A stretch of 64,000 nucleotides of DNA from Vibrio cincinnatiensis DSM 19608 (GTDB lineage Bacteria > Pseudomonadota > Gammaproteobacteria > Enterobacterales > Vibrionaceae). Position 1 is the stretch's first letter. The number at the start of each line of letters is the position of its first letter. A model generated the notes under the pieces. That model saw only the letters and a program-made list of their open reading frames with translations. It had not been told where the DNA came from and made no database searches. This document shows, in pieces, positions 1 through 11,394 of the stretch. The stretch is taken from positions 62,001 to 126,000 of the forward strand of contig NZ_FUXB01000007.1 in NCBI RefSeq assembly GCF_900167345.1, given 5' to 3'. The position numbers were made by a program, and so were the translations under genes.

Positions 1-1308
1 CCAGGGTTAGAAGTCACCTTTACCGATAAGGTGAACGATAAAGAGTACCGCTGGCTCTATGAAGATGGTTTAAAAGACTATTTGGCGGAGGGCGTTAAAG
101 GCTATACCTTATTGCCCGAAGAGCCGTTTACTGGTGAATTAAAAACAGACATTGAAGCGGCCAACTGGGCCGTTATTTGGCTTCCTGAAGGGGGCGATTT
201 AATTACCGAAAGTTATGTTAACTTGATTCCAACGCCTCAGGGGGGGACGCATGTTAACGGATTACGCCAAGGCTTGCTGGATGCGATGCGGGAATTTTGT
301 GAGTTTCGTAATCTACTGCCGCGTGGTGTTAAATTAACCGGTGAAGATGTGTTTGATCGCTGTGCTTATGTTTTATCGATCAAAATGCAAGACCCTCAAT
401 TTGCTGGGCAAACTAAAGAGCGGCTCTCTTCTCGTCAAACAGCTTCCTTTGTTTCTAGCGTGGTAAAAGACGCGTTTAGCTTGTGGCTCAATGAAAAACC
501 TCAACTGGCTGAATTATTGGCTGAAACTTGCATTGCGAATGCTCATCGCCGTATGCGAGCCAGTAAAAAAGTCGTGCGGAAAAAAGTCGCTTCAGGCCCA
601 GCGTTACCGGGAAAATTAACCGACTGTTCGCAGCAAGATCTTAGCCGAACTGAACTTTTCTTAGTGGAAGGGGATTCCGCCGGCGGCAGTGCGAAACAGG
701 CGCGTAACCGTGAGTTTCAGGCCATTATGCCCCTACGCGGTAAGATCTTAAACACGTGGGAAGTGTCCGCAGATCAAGTGTTAGCTTCACAAGAAGTACA
801 TGACATCTCGGTTGCTTTGGGCATTGATCCCGACAGTGATGATCTTGAGGCGTTGCGCTATGGCAAAGTCTGTATCTTAGCGGATGCAGACTCCGATGGA
901 TTGCATATTGCCACACTGCTGTGTGCCTTGTTTACTCGCCATTTCCGCGCCTTAGTTCGTGCAGGTCATGTCTATGTAGCCATGCCTCCACTTTATCGTA
1001 TCGACTGTGGTAAAGAAGTGCATTATGCCTTGGATGACAGTGAAAAAGACGCCATTCTTGAGCGTTTAAGTCAGAAAAAAGCTAAGATCAACGTCCAGCG
1101 CTTTAAAGGTCTAGGGGAAATGAACCCGCTCCAATTACGGGAAACTACCATGGATCCAAACACACGTCGTTTGGTGCAATTAACCATTGATGATGATAAA
1201 GAAACTGACGAAATGATGGATATGTTGCTGGGTAAAAAACGCGCCGATGATCGTCGCAGTTGGCTACAACGCAACGGTGATATGGCCGATATGGCAGAGG
1301 TACAATAA
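1..1308 (+). CDS. parE: DNA topoisomerase IV subunit B (3' part)
   Basis: ATPase subunit of topoisomerase IV, which with ParC decatenates daughter chromosomes. The reading frame is open from base 1, so the gene is cut by the window edge; the GTG at 31 is an internal codon, not the start. 435 residues are visible; the family is about 630, so roughly the first 190 (the GHKL ATPase region) are missing. Visible are the transducer part and the TOPRIM domain with EGDSAGGSAKQARNR (near 660-710) and the metal-binding ADADSDGLHI (near 880-910), then the conserved FKGLGEMNPLQL. The stop codon is immediately followed by the parC ATG, so the two subunits are translated from one message. Confidence 0.97.
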   Translation, partial: PGLEVTFTDKVNDKEYRWLYEDGLKDYLAEGVKGYTLLPEEPFTGELKTDIEAANWAVIWLPEGGDLITESYVNLIPTPQGGTHVNGLRQGLLDAMREFCEFRNLLPRGVKLTGEDVFDRCAYVLSIKMQDPQFAGQTKERLSSRQTASFVSSVVKDAFSLWLNEKPQLAELLAETCIANAHRRMRASKKVVRKKVASGPALPGKLTDCSQQDLSRTELFLVEGDSAGGSAKQARNREFQAIMPLRGKILNTWEVSADQVLASQEVHDISVALGIDPDSDDLEALRYGKVCILADADSDGLHIATLLCALFTRHFRALVRAGHVYVAMPPLYRIDCGKEVHYALDDSEKDAILERLSQKKAKINVQRFKGLGEMNPLQLRETTMDPNTRRLVQLTIDDDKETDEMMDMLLGKKRADDRRSWLQRNGDMADMAEVQ

Positions 1309-3582
1309 ATGTCGACAGAAATTAATTTTGACGGCGTCGAACAACTGCCACTGCGTAAGTTTACTGAAGACGCTTATCTGAATTACTCCATGTATGTCAT
1401 CATGGACCGAGCCCTGCCTTACATTGGTGATGGGCTAAAACCGGTTCAACGACGTATTATTTATGCGATGTCTGAGCTGGGGCTTTCAGCCGCAGCGAAA
1501 TACAAGAAATCGGCTCGTACGGTTGGTGATGTATTGGGTAAATACCACCCACATGGTGATTCCGCCTGTTATGAAGCCATGGTATTGATGGCCCAGCCTT
1601 TCTCCTATCGTTACCCTCTGGTTGATGGACAAGGTAACTGGGGGGCTCCGGATGATCCTAAATCTTTCGCCGCTATGCGTTATACCGAAGCAAAGTTATC
1701 GAAATTTGCTGAGATCTTACTGGGTGAATTAGGGCAAGGAACCGTTGAGTGGCAGCCTAACTTCGATGGCACGATGAAAGAGCCCAAAATGCTACCAGCA
1801 CGTCTGCCACACATCCTACTCAATGGGGTAACAGGGATTGCGGTGGGAATGGCTACCGATATACCGCCACATAACGTGCGGGAAGTGGTTGATGCAACGA
1901 TTCATTTAATCGAGCATCCTGATGCATCTTTACCTGACTTGATGCAATACATCAAGGGGCCTGATTTTCCAACGGAAGCGGAGATCATCACGCCTCAGGT
2001 TGAGTTAGAGAAAATGTACAAAACCGGGCGTGGTAGCGTAAAAATGCGTGCGGTATGGCATAAAGAAGGGGCTGATATCGTCATTTCCGCTTTGCCTCAT
2101 CAAGTGTCAGGCGCAAAATTATTGGAACAGATTGCCAACCAGATGCGGGCGAAAAAGCTGCCGATGGTGGAAGATTTGCGCGACGAATCGGATCATGAAA
2201 ACCCCACGCGTATCGTGATCGTACCTCGTTCCAATCGGGTAGATTGCGATACCTTGATGAACCACTTATTTGCTTCGACGGATCTTGAGAAAAGTTATCG
2301 AGTTAACCTGAATATGATCGGCCTTGATAACCGACCTCAAGTAAAAGGATTAACACAAATTCTTTCTGAGTGGGTTGAGTATCGTCGTGCGACCGTGCGT
2401 TCTCGCTTGCAATTCCGTCTGGATAAGGTACTGGCACGCTTACATATTTTACAAGGTTTATTAATCGCTTATCTCAACATTGATGAAGTGATTGAAATTA
2501 TCCGCCGTGAAGATGAACCCAAACCGGTGTTAATGCAACGTTTTGGAATTAGCGACATTCAAGCTGATGCTATTCTTGATACCAAGTTGCGTCACTTAGC
2601 TAAACTAGAAGAAGTGAAAATCCGTGCGGAACAAGAGGAACTAGAGAAAGAGCGCAAAAAGTTAGAAGAACTGCTTGGCTCCGAGCGTCGCTTAAATACC
2701 TTACTGAAAAAAGAGCTCAAAGCGGATGCCGAGAAATATGGCGATGATCGCCGTTCTCCTATCGTGGAGCGAGCAGAGGCTAAAGCATTAACCGAACGTG
2801 ACTTGATGCCAAGTGAAGCCATCACCGTTGTCTTATCTGAAAAAGGTTGGATCCGCCATGCGAAAGGTCATGACGTTGATTGTCAGAGCTTGAGTTATAA
2901 GGCGGGAGATAACTACTTAGCCCATGCTTGTGGTAAAAGTAACCTGCCTGTAGTGCTACTGGGTAGCGATGGACGTAGTTACTCCCTTGAGTCCCATAGC
3001 TTGCCATCTGCCCGAGGGCAAGGCGAACCCATCACGGGACGGTTAAACATTACCGAAGGCAGTTCCATTCGCCAAGTGATCATGGGGGAAGAAGAACAGC
3101 TATGGCTGGTTGGTTCTGATGCCGGATACGGTTTTGTCTGTAAAGGGGCAGATTTGCTTTCGAAAAACCGCAGTGGTAAAGCCTTAGTGAATTTACCTGA
3201 AAATTCAGAGATTTTAGCACCGCAAGCGGTGAACGATTTGGATCATGACGAGATCTTAGCGATCACCAACCAAGGGCGTATGCTGCTCTTCCCGATTAAA
3301 GATCTACCACAATTGAGTAAAGGCAAAGGGAATAAGATCATCAATATTCCAAGTGCCAAAGCGAAGGCTCGGGAAGAGGTGGTTTCTCACTTAATGGCGT
3401 TACCTGCGGGCGTGTCCATTACTCTCTATGCAGGAAAACGTAAGTTGGGCTTAAAACCGACAGATTTAGATAACTTCCGTGGTGAACGTGGTCGTCGGGG
3501 AAGTTTACTTCCACGAGGGCTACAAAGAGTCACGAGTATCGATATTGAAGCTGACCCAAGCCAAGAATCGAGTAAAGAATAA
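1309..3582 (+). CDS. parC: DNA topoisomerase IV subunit A
   Basis: DNA-cleaving subunit of topoisomerase IV, 757 residues, normal for the family (E. coli about 750). The N-terminal winged-helix/tower region holds the catalytic tyrosine Tyr125 in [10 protein letters not shown]. The quinolone-resistance region reads [12 protein letters not shown], with Ser85 and Glu89 at the positions equivalent to E. coli Ser80 and Glu84, i.e. the sensitive-type residues. The C-terminal part is the beta-pinwheel DNA-wrapping domain. It starts directly after the parE stop and is followed by a strong hairpin terminator shared with the convergent yacG. Confidence 0.98.
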   Translation: MSTEINFDGVEQLPLRKFTEDAYLNYSMYVIMDRALPYIGDGLKPVQRRIIYAMSELGLSAAAKYKKSARTVGDVLGKYHPHGDSACYEAMVLMAQPFSYRYPLVDGQGNWGAPDDPKSFAAMRYTEAKLSKFAEILLGELGQGTVEWQPNFDGTMKEPKMLPARLPHILLNGVTGIAVGMATDIPPHNVREVVDATIHLIEHPDASLPDLMQYIKGPDFPTEAEIITPQVELEKMYKTGRGSVKMRAVWHKEGADIVISALPHQVSGAKLLEQIANQMRAKKLPMVEDLRDESDHENPTRIVIVPRSNRVDCDTLMNHLFASTDLEKSYRVNLNMIGLDNRPQVKGLTQILSEWVEYRRATVRSRLQFRLDKVLARLHILQGLLIAYLNIDEVIEIIRREDEPKPVLMQRFGISDIQADAILDTKLRHLAKLEEVKIRAEQEELEKERKKLEELLGSERRLNTLLKKELKADAEKYGDDRRSPIVERAEAKALTERDLMPSEAITVVLSEKGWIRHAKGHDVDCQSLSYKAGDNYLAHACGKSNLPVVLLGSDGRSYSLESHSLPSARGQGEPITGRLNITEGSSIRQVIMGEEEQLWLVGSDAGYGFVCKGADLLSKNRSGKALVNLPENSEILAPQAVNDLDHDEILAITNQGRMLLFPIKDLPQLSKGKGNKIINIPSAKAKAREEVVSHLMALPAGVSITLYAGKRKLGLKPTDLDNFRGERGRRGSLLPRGLQRVTSIDIEADPSQESSKE

Positions 3583-3601
3583 ATCTGTATTAACGAACAA
3601 T

Positions 3602-3628
3602 AATAAAGCCCCATTTCGGGGCTTTATT
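3602..3628. terminator. Bidirectional terminator between parC and yacG
   Basis: Perfect 11-bp inverted repeat (3602-3612 with 3618-3628) around a 5-base loop, GC-rich inside and A/T-rich at both ends, so it can end transcripts from either side. It sits between convergent parC and yacG. Confidence 0.85.
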
Positions 3629-3646
3629 ATTGTAAACAGGAATAAA

Positions 3647-3844
3647 CTAGAGATGTTCTTCTGACCAGCCATCGCTGTCAGACATATCAGGGGCTCCGGG
3701 AATCGCATTTTCTTCATCAGCCCAAGTACCAAAATCAATCATTTGACACTGCTTGCTGCAAAACGGGCGGTAAGGGCTTTGCTCTCCCCATTCTACCGAC
3801 ACACCGCATTGTGGGCATTTTACCACTGTCAGCTTCTTAGACAT
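3647..3844 (-). CDS. yacG: DNA gyrase inhibitor / zinc-binding protein YacG
   Basis: Small zinc-ribbon protein of 65 residues, the usual size for YacG, which binds GyrB and inhibits gyrase in E. coli. The four zinc ligands are in CPQCG and CSKQC. I start it at the ATG at 3844 ([14 protein letters not shown]), preceded by a good AGAGGAG ribosome site; a longer frame to 3880 adds 12 unrelated residues. It follows zapD on the same strand, as in E. coli (coaE-zapD-yacG). The C-terminal tail is acidic. Confidence 0.93.
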   Translation of the reverse strand: MSKKLTVVKCPQCGVSVEWGEQSPYRPFCSKQCQMIDFGTWADEENAIPGAPDMSDSDGWSEEHL

Positions 3845-3901
3845 GGGATTCTCCTCTGGGTAAAAACCGACATTTTGCAAGATTAACGGTATTTTGCAAG
3901 G

Positions 3902-4642
3902 TTAACTACATATCGCCAGATCGAAAGGAACCGTTTGGTTACTGGCTTGACCGGAGTGAAAATCGATAAATTTAATGGCAAAGCGGTTTTTATGCCCAGA
4001 AATCATTGGGTAGACCCCATATTCCAGAGGTATTGATAAACGAAGAATATTCGCCCCTTCAGCATCACTTTGATAAAAACCAGATTGAGCTATATGAGGT
4101 CTAAACTGACCTGTTTCTCGGGTCAGTTTGAGCCACAATTTCAGTGCATCCGCCAGTGGTTGGAGAATGGACATCCACTGTTTGGCATCTTGGATTTTCT
4201 GTTCGATGGAGAGGTGGAGCCAGTAGTGTAGGGCTGGGAGGTCAAAGCAGCAAGATCCGCCGGGTAAGTTAAATCGCTGTCGGATGGTACTCAGAAAGCG
4301 GTCTTCTTTCAGTGATTGCCCAAACCGTTCCCCCGCCAGTAAATTACGGTGCACTTCGTCAATCTCAGCTAATAAAGTCATGAGCATTTCTTGATCGACA
4401 CCTTCAATGCCTTGCCATTGGCGGTAAGCTAGGCGTTGTTTTTCAATATCTTTGGCCAATTCACTTTTGAGCTGCATTTGATCGAAAATATCAAGTAGGT
4501 CAAAAAGGGCGCGAAACAGCAATTGATGCTGGAGTTTGTCCGCTAATTGGCATGCTTGCTCCATTTGATTGAGCAACGCTTCTACCCGCAAATAAATGCG
4601 AGTTTTTTCATTGAGCGGATGTTCAAACTTATGTGTAATCAT
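3902..4642 (-). CDS. zapD: Cell division protein ZapD
   Basis: FtsZ-bundling cytoplasmic division factor (formerly YacF), 246 residues, typical length. It begins [19 protein letters not shown], the conserved family start, followed by an alpha-helical N-terminal domain and a beta-rich C-terminal part. An AAGG ribosome site lies about nine bases before the ATG. It lies 25 bases after coaE and upstream of yacG in a same-strand run, the enterobacterial and vibrio arrangement. Confidence 0.95.
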   Translation of the reverse strand: MITHKFEHPLNEKTRIYLRVEALLNQMEQACQLADKLQHQLLFRALFDLLDIFDQMQLKSELAKDIEKQRLAYRQWQGIEGVDQEMLMTLLAEIDEVHRNLLAGERFGQSLKEDRFLSTIRQRFNLPGGSCCFDLPALHYWLHLSIEQKIQDAKQWMSILQPLADALKLWLKLTRETGQFRPHIAQSGFYQSDAEGANILRLSIPLEYGVYPMISGHKNRFAIKFIDFHSGQASNQTVPFDLAICS

Positions 4643-4667
4643 GAAACTAGCCTTGGTGTATTTGAGG

Positions 4668-5282
4668 CTATTCTGACCGATTTGTACTACTTATGGCTAG
4701 ATACTTTTTATGCAATTTCGTGATTTGTGGCAAAAGTCTCTGGTTTTGTGAACTATTTTCAATGACATCATCAGCAAAAGCGAGCCGCTCTGCTCGGCTT
4801 GCCTGAGCAGATAAGATAGCGAGTACTTGTTCTTTACTCACCTTATCTCTGGCCTGAGTTCGTTCAATCTGAGTTTGCTCATCCACATCAATCACCAAAA
4901 TACGATCAACCATCGACTGTAATTGGTTTTCAATCAGTAGAGGCACGACTAATAGCGCATAAGGAGACGTTACCTTGTGTAATTCTTCACTCATTTTTTG
5001 ATTAATGAGAGGGTGTAAAAGCTGGTTTAGCCAGTTTTTCTCCGTCGCATCGGTAAAAATACGCTCTCGTAACGCGGTGCGATTTAAGCTGCCATCACGA
5101 TGTAAGATGTCTGGGCCGAAATGCTCCACAATCGCGGTAAGCCCTTTGGTTCCTTGGGCAACCACGTCTCGGGCGATGATGTCGGCATCGACGATATCAA
5201 TCGAAAAGTGTTGTTGAAACAAGTTTGCGACAGTGGTTTTTCCGCTTGCAATGCCTCCCGTAAGGCCGACGATCAAAGGCAT
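4668..5282 (-). CDS. coaE: Dephospho-CoA kinase
   Basis: Last step of coenzyme A synthesis: ATP-dependent 3'-phosphorylation of dephospho-CoA. 204 residues from the ATG at 5282 ([17 protein letters not shown]), which has an AGGAT ribosome site. The Walker A loop is GGIASGKTT near residue 8. A longer frame to 5315 would run into pilD and adds residues with no family match. The start is 5 bases after the pilD stop, suggesting co-transcription with the pil genes, as in V. cholerae. Confidence 0.96.
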   Translation of the reverse strand: MPLIVGLTGGIASGKTTVANLFQQHFSIDIVDADIIARDVVAQGTKGLTAIVEHFGPDILHRDGSLNRTALRERIFTDATEKNWLNQLLHPLINQKMSEELHKVTSPYALLVVPLLIENQLQSMVDRILVIDVDEQTQIERTQARDKVSKEQVLAILSAQASRAERLAFADDVIENSSQNQRLLPQITKLHKKYLAISSTNRSE

Positions 5283-5287
5283 AAAGG

Positions 5288-6154
5288 TTATCCTACTAAT
5301 GAGTGTAAATACCAAGTAATGAGCTTATCACCCCATAGCATGGCTAACCATCCCGCCATGGCGAGGTAAGGCCCAAAAGGAAAGGCTTTATCTATGCCTC
5401 GTTTTTGTAGGCGTAATTGAACGATACCAAAGATAAGGCCAACAAAAGAGGAGAGCAGGATAATCAGCGGGAGCAATTGCCAGCCGAACCATGCACCTAG
5501 CGCCGCCAAGAGTTTAAAATCCCCATACCCCATGCCTTCTTTGCCGGTTAAGCCTTTAAATAGCCAGTAGATAGACCAAAGACAGAGATAACCCGTGATG
5601 GCACCGATCACCGAATCTGTCAGTGATAGGGGGCTGATACCAAGTAATGCCAAGCTGATTCCCACCCACATTAAAGGTAATGTCAATTGATCGGGTAATA
5701 ACATGCAATCAAAATCAATAAAGGTCGCGGCGATTAATACATAGGTAAAAAACAGTAAGGCGAGGCTATAGTCGCTAAGGCCAAAGTGAGAAGCGACCAC
5801 CCAACTGCTAAGTGCGGTGAGCAGTTCTACTAAAGGGTAGCGAGCGCTGATTGGAGCTTGGCAGTGTGCGCATTGCCCTTTTAGCCATAGCCAACTGAGT
5901 AGCGGGACATTATCTCGGATCCTGAGCGGAGTTTGGCAGTGAGGACAGGTCGAGCGAGGTGTACTTAGCGTTAACTTTCCTTTGGGGGGGGAGATACCAT
6001 ATTCAGGAAAAGAGTCGGCACACTCTTTACGCCATTCTCGCTCCATGATTTTAGGTAAACGATAGATGACCACATTGAGAAAACTGCCAATCATTAAACC
6101 AAACAGGGTCGCTAAGGCCGGAAATAACCAAGGGTAATAATAGAAAATATCCAT
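5288..6154 (-). CDS. pilD: Prepilin peptidase / N-methyltransferase
   Basis: Polytopic inner-membrane aspartyl protease that removes leader peptides from type IV prepilins and type II secretion pseudopilins and methylates the new N-terminal residue. 288 residues. It shows two CxxC pairs ([16 protein letters not shown]) in the cytoplasmic loop and the two catalytic aspartates in FIDFD and GMGYGDFK, with about eight hydrophobic segments. It is last in the pilA-B-C-D run and, as the only such enzyme seen here, probably serves type II secretion too. Confidence 0.96.
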   Translation of the reverse strand: MDIFYYYPWLFPALATLFGLMIGSFLNVVIYRLPKIMEREWRKECADSFPEYGISPPKGKLTLSTPRSTCPHCQTPLRIRDNVPLLSWLWLKGQCAHCQAPISARYPLVELLTALSSWVVASHFGLSDYSLALLFFTYVLIAATFIDFDCMLLPDQLTLPLMWVGISLALLGISPLSLTDSVIGAITGYLCLWSIYWLFKGLTGKEGMGYGDFKLLAALGAWFGWQLLPLIILLSSFVGLIFGIVQLRLQKRGIDKAFPFGPYLAMAGWLAMLWGDKLITWYLHSLVG

Positions 6155-6194
6155 TTAGGCGCTCGAAATCGCAGGATCAGGGAAAGGTCGTATA

Positions 6195-7421
6195 TTAACC
6201 TAATACACTCATTAAGTTAAAGATGGGAAGATACATCGCCACCACTAATCCTCCTACCACCACTCCTAGGAAGACGATAATCAACGGCTCTAGGATTTTT
6301 CCTAAATTATCCACGGTATTATCCACTTCAAATTCGTAAATGGTCGCAATTTTATTCAACATATCATCCAGTTTTCCCGACTCTTCTCCAATCATGACCA
6401 TTTGTAGCACCATTTCGGGAAAGGCTTCTGTATTGCGCATGGCAATGTACATTGGCATTCCCGATGCGGTATCTCGGTGTACTTGATCAATCGCGGTTTC
6501 AAAATGCACATTACCCGCAGTTTTGGCGGTGGTTTTTAAACTGGCAAGAATAGGGATACCCGCCGCAAAGCTGGTCGCAAGGGTACGGCTAAACTTGGCA
6601 ATGGCAGCTTTTGCTAAGACACCGCCAATAATCGGAGATTTTAAGCCTAAGCGGCTGGTTTTAAGGCGGACTTGAAAGGATTTTTTACGAGCAGTTTTCA
6701 GGGCCAGAAACAAGCTGCTGATCAGCAATATAGCCCCTAAACTATAAGCTTGCGCAGCATGGGAGAGTTTAAGAACTTGTTGGGTAAACCAAGGTAGCTC
6801 TGCGCCAAAACCTTGGAACATACTTTCAAATTCAGGAATCACCATGGTTAGCATCAAGTAGGAAACGCCCAACGCAACTAAAATAACCATACTCGGATAG
6901 ATAAGCGCTTTGACGACTTTAGCGCGCAACTGTTCACTTTTTTCTCGGTAGGTAGCAAGGCGTTCAAAGACCTCGGCTAAATTTCCAGATTGCTCCCCTG
7001 TTTGAATCAAGTCGACATAAAGGGGATCAAAGTGACTACTGGCGGTACGCATTGCTTTTGATATCGGAGTGCCGGCTTCGACACTTTTAGTAATTTGAGC
7101 CAAAATCGATTTCATTTCTGCTTTACGGTGATTATCTCCGACCAATTTGAGTGCTTGAACAATGGGAACCCCCGTGGTTAACATGGTCGATAATTGGCGG
7201 GTAAGTAGGGTGATATCTTTCGCTTTGACTCGGTGAGTTAAGCGGGTGAGGAGTGAAACACCCCCTTTTTTTATTTTCTTGATCTGAATATGCTGCTCTT
7301 TGAGTTTATCGCGTACTTCCAGTTCACTGAGTGCGAGTAACTGCCCAGCCACTTTTTTCCCAGAACTATTGATGCCTTTCCAACGGTAATTTTTCAGTTC
7401 ATAAACTTTAGATGAATGCAT
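6195..7421 (-). CDS. pilC: Type IV pilus inner-membrane platform protein PilC
   Basis: Polytopic platform protein of the GspF/PilC family, 408 residues. It carries two repeated GspF domains (roughly residues 75-200 and 280-400), each with the [13 protein letters not shown] / [13 protein letters not shown] type motif, and three hydrophobic segments. It couples the PilB ATPase to the growing pilus. It lies 20 bases after pilB. Confidence 0.96.
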   Translation of the reverse strand: MHSSKVYELKNYRWKGINSSGKKVAGQLLALSELEVRDKLKEQHIQIKKIKKGGVSLLTRLTHRVKAKDITLLTRQLSTMLTTGVPIVQALKLVGDNHRKAEMKSILAQITKSVEAGTPISKAMRTASSHFDPLYVDLIQTGEQSGNLAEVFERLATYREKSEQLRAKVVKALIYPSMVILVALGVSYLMLTMVIPEFESMFQGFGAELPWFTQQVLKLSHAAQAYSLGAILLISSLFLALKTARKKSFQVRLKTSRLGLKSPIIGGVLAKAAIAKFSRTLATSFAAGIPILASLKTTAKTAGNVHFETAIDQVHRDTASGMPMYIAMRNTEAFPEMVLQMVMIGEESGKLDDMLNKIATIYEFEVDNTVDNLGKILEPLIIVFLGVVVGGLVVAMYLPIFNLMSVLG

Positions 7422-7441
7422 AACAGATTAATTCCAATCAG

Positions 7442-9130
7442 TTAGAAATAGAGTACACGCTGTAATTCTTGAATACTGGTGATGCCGATTTTGAGTTTTT
7501 CTATGCCAGATTGCTGCAAAGTTTGCATGCCATTGGTTTGAGCGATGGCTTCAATTTGAGTAATGGAAGCTTTTTGCATAATGGCTTCAGCCAGTTGAGG
7601 CTCAAAGGCCATCACTTCATAAATACCGACTCGTCCACTGTAACCATTGGTGCATTCGTTACAGCCATTCGAATGGGCTTGGTAAATGGTTTGATCGGCG
7701 TCTAACGCAAACTGTTGTTGCTCGGTTAAGCTTGGAAAATAGGCTTCTTTGCAGTGTGGACATAACCGTCTGGCTAAGCGCTGAGCAATGATTAAACTGA
7801 GTGAAGAGGCGAGGTTAAAGGGTTCTATGCCCATATTGGCTAAGCGAATGACGGTTTCTGCGGCTGAGTTGGTGTGTAACGTTGACAGAACCAAGTGTCC
7901 TGTTTGAGCGGCTTTGACTGCGATTTCTGCGGTTTCTAAATCGCGGATTTCACCAACCATGACAATATCAGGGTCTTGACGCAAAAATGAGCGTAGCGCT
8001 TGGGCAAAGCCAAAGCCAATTTTGGGTTGAACTTGGACTTGATTAATGCCAGGAAGGTTGATCTCCACCGGATCTTCTGCGGTAGAGATATTAACATCTT
8101 CAGTATTAAGAATGCTTAAGCCTGTATAAAGTGAAACCGTTTTGCCACTTCCTGTTGGCCCCGTCATCAGGATCATCCCTTGCGGCTGTTTCAACGCGTT
8201 TAGGTAAAGCTGTTTTTGTGTATCGTTATAACCTAACTTATCAATGTCTAAACTTGCGCTACTGCTATCGAGTAAGCGCAGGACAATTTTCTCTCCCCAT
8301 AATGTAGGAAGGGTTGAAACTCGCATATCGATGGCGGTATCTGCATTTAAGCGCAGTTTTATTCGCCCGTCTTGTGGGAGCCGGCGTTCAGCAATATCCA
8401 GTTTAGAGAGAATTTTTATCCGTGCAGCGAGCCGTCGTCCTAAGTGGCTTGCGGGCTGCTGGATCTGCACCAGAATTCCGTCACAGCGTAGGCGAATGCG
8501 GTATTGCTGTTCGTAAGGCTCAAAGTGTATGTCGGAGGCCCCTTTACGGACGGCATCCAATAATATTTGGTTGATAAAGCGACTCACTGGAGAGTCATCT
8601 TGGCTGAGATCTTCAACGGATTGCTTTTCATCATCCGAGATCTGTACCAAATCAGCCAGTTCATCTTGACTGATCTCTTTACCTTGCGCCGTAGCATGGT
8701 TGATTGTTCGACCATACAATCTACGAATGGCCGCTTGTAAGGCTTTATAGTCCGCCAGTACTAGTTCAATTTGTAGCCCGGTGGCAAAGCGAAATTCATC
8801 TTCAATTTGTAGATGTGTGGGGTCGGATACGGCTAAGGTCAGTACCTGTCCGTTCCGCTGTAATGGTAAGGCTTGGTATTGTGTTATTAGTTCTCGCAAA
8901 CCCAGCTGTTGACACAATGAAGCGTAGTCAAAGCGAGTTACATCGGTTTCGGGCAGACCAAATATTTGGCTTAGGTGTTCGGTTAAATCATGGTGGTGAA
9001 AAATATCCAGAGCCAATAAAGCTTCCGGTACACTGGCACCGGAAGTTTGGATATGGTCGACCACGGCTTGCTCTTGCGCCAAACTCATAAGTTGAGCTTG
9101 TCGCAAGATAGCAATAAGGTTGGTAAGCAT
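7442..9130 (-). CDS. pilB: Type IV pilus assembly ATPase PilB
   Basis: Extension motor for the type IV pilus. 562 residues from the ATG at 9130; a TTG eight codons upstream is open but overlaps pilA, and the ATG is 2 bases past the pilA stop. Order of parts: N-terminal MshEN-type domain, Walker A GPTGSGKTVSLYTGL, Asp box, Walker B DIVMVGEIRDLETAEIA, and a tetracysteine zinc site (CPHC and CNEC). The ribosome site is weak, so translation is probably coupled to pilA. Confidence 0.95.
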   Translation of the reverse strand: MLTNLIAILRQAQLMSLAQEQAVVDHIQTSGASVPEALLALDIFHHHDLTEHLSQIFGLPETDVTRFDYASLCQQLGLRELITQYQALPLQRNGQVLTLAVSDPTHLQIEDEFRFATGLQIELVLADYKALQAAIRRLYGRTINHATAQGKEISQDELADLVQISDDEKQSVEDLSQDDSPVSRFINQILLDAVRKGASDIHFEPYEQQYRIRLRCDGILVQIQQPASHLGRRLAARIKILSKLDIAERRLPQDGRIKLRLNADTAIDMRVSTLPTLWGEKIVLRLLDSSSASLDIDKLGYNDTQKQLYLNALKQPQGMILMTGPTGSGKTVSLYTGLSILNTEDVNISTAEDPVEINLPGINQVQVQPKIGFGFAQALRSFLRQDPDIVMVGEIRDLETAEIAVKAAQTGHLVLSTLHTNSAAETVIRLANMGIEPFNLASSLSLIIAQRLARRLCPHCKEAYFPSLTEQQQFALDADQTIYQAHSNGCNECTNGYSGRVGIYEVMAFEPQLAEAIMQKASITQIEAIAQTNGMQTLQQSGIEKLKIGITSIQELQRVLYF

Positions 9131-9132
9131 GG

Positions 9133-9558
9133 TTATGATTTGGTGGCTGGACAACCTTTGGGTGCATTCTTGTCATCAGTTAATCCTGAAAGAGCACATG
9201 TCCAACCATTAGTTTCTTCTCTTGTATAGGTAAATTTAGCCCCTTTAGCCGCGCCATCTTTATGTTCAAAGATAATACTATTATCTGTTCCGAAACTGAG
9301 TTCACCTAATGGATTAGCTTTTTCTGCAATTCCAAGAATGTTCACTCCACCAGATAATGGACCTGTTTCTTGTATATAAAGCTCAGCGGGAGTGATAACG
9401 GATTTTATGGTAGCAAACCCAGAAGCCAACTCACTTTTCGTTACGTAGTCCTTATAGGCGGGAACAGCAATGGCGGATAAAACGCCAATGATTGCGACCA
9501 CAATCATCAGTTCAATTAAGGTAAAACCTTGTTGTTTATGGTTTGGATTCTTTTTCAT
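9133..9558 (-). CDS. pilA: Type IV major pilin (class IVa)
   Basis: Prepilin of 141 residues. The short basic leader [11 protein letters not shown] is cut before Phe, giving mature [20 protein letters not shown] with Glu5, the classic class IVa N-terminal helix. The C-terminal disulfide loop is bounded by two cysteines (WTCALS and GCPATKS). In V. cholerae the equivalent gene encodes the chitin-regulated pilus used for DNA uptake; the surface part is variable between strains, so subtype cannot be read from sequence. First gene of the pilA-B-C-D run. Confidence 0.95.
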   Translation of the reverse strand: MKKNPNHKQQGFTLIELMIVVAIIGVLSAIAVPAYKDYVTKSELASGFATIKSVITPAELYIQETGPLSGGVNILGIAEKANPLGELSFGTDNSIIFEHKDGAAKGAKFTYTREETNGWTCALSGLTDDKNAPKGCPATKS

Positions 9559-9670
9559 TACACTGTCATCCTCGTTGTGTAGTTAAGACAGACAGAGAAT
9601 AAGCACAGCGTAGAGTTGAGAGAATGGCTTCAAGAATGGGTTTCGAGTCAGGCGACGTTTTTGGTCGAGG

Positions 9671-9686
9671 TGTAAAAAACGTTACA
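9671..9686. promoter_or_regulatory. Inverted repeat upstream of pilA, possible CRP-type site
   Basis: TGTAA-N6-TTACA, a symmetric repeat with CRP-like geometry, 113-128 bases before the pilA start. It differs from the CRP consensus TGTGA-N6-TCACA at the key fourth base of each half. V. cholerae pilA needs CRP and TfoX, so the place is suggestive, but the match is imperfect. Confidence 0.3.
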
Positions 9687-9705
9687 TAAAGTTTGCGAGT
9701 CAGCT

Positions 9706-9738
9706 AAAAGGTTAGGCTTAGGAATGGCCCCTAAGCCT
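9706..9738 (-). terminator. nadC terminator
   Basis: 9-bp inverted repeat (9714-9722 with 9730-9738) with a 7-base loop, followed on the minus strand by AACCTTTT. It separates nadC from pilA. Confidence 0.7.
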
Positions 9739-9754
9739 TTAAATTCTAGGTTAT

Positions 9755-10651
<897 letters not shown>

Positions 10652-10842
10652 TCATCTTTGGTTGTGGAGGAAAGGGGGCATGATACGATGAGTCGCTTAG
10701 AAATTCAGCTGTTAATCTCCCATTCTGGCTTTATGAGGCGGTAGGAAAAAGATTATCTGATGATAAATAACCGGGAATGGGCAGTGATAAGCCTTTTTTC
10801 TCGAGTATACTGACGGGAAATAACAAGAGCAGAAGTCAGGTT

Positions 10843-11388
10843 ATGATTGATCAACATGGTTGGTATCAAGAGGCTCGGCGTGTTAAATCGCCGTTTTACG
10901 ATCAACGGCCAGATGAGCGTGATATTTCACTACTGGTGGTGCACAACATCAGTTTACCTCCTGGTCAATTTGGTGGGCCTTATATTGAACAGTTTTTTAG
11001 TGGCACGTTAGCGAGCCAAGCTCATCCTTTTTTTAAAGTGATTGAGAAGATGCAAGTCTCGGCGCACTGTTTGATCCGTCGAGATGGAGAAGTGGTGCAA
11101 TTTGTTCCTTTTTCAGCCCGAGCTTGGCATGCAGGGCAATCTTCTTTTGCTGGGCGTGAGCGATGTAATGATTACTCAATCGGCATTGAACTTGAAGGCT
11201 GTGATTTTATTGCCTATACCCAAGCTCAGTATCAAGCATTGGTGAGTTTAACGGAGCAATTGATGGTGCACTATCCTGCCTTGACCCGAGAGCGCATTAC
11301 TGGCCATCAATATATCGCGCCAATGCGAAAAACAGACCCAGGGTTAGTCTTTGATTGGCGCTACTTTCTTAGCCAAATTCAGCCTTAA
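10843..11388 (+). CDS. ampD: 1,6-anhydro-N-acetylmuramyl-L-alanine amidase
   Basis: Cytosolic zinc amidase in peptidoglycan recycling; it splits anhydromuropeptides and so also sets inducer levels for AmpC-type beta-lactamases. 181 residues from the ATG at 10843 (MIDQHGWYQEARR), matching the family (about 183); an in-frame extension to 10777 lacks family character. Zinc ligands are the His of LVVHNIS, a second in ITGHQYI, and the Asp of KTDPGLVFDW. No signal peptide, as expected for AmpD rather than AmiD. Confidence 0.95.
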   Translation: MIDQHGWYQEARRVKSPFYDQRPDERDISLLVVHNISLPPGQFGGPYIEQFFSGTLASQAHPFFKVIEKMQVSAHCLIRRDGEVVQFVPFSARAWHAGQSSFAGRERCNDYSIGIELEGCDFIAYTQAQYQALVSLTEQLMVHYPALTRERITGHQYIAPMRKTDPGLVFDWRYFLSQIQP

Positions 11389-11394
11389 TAGAGG

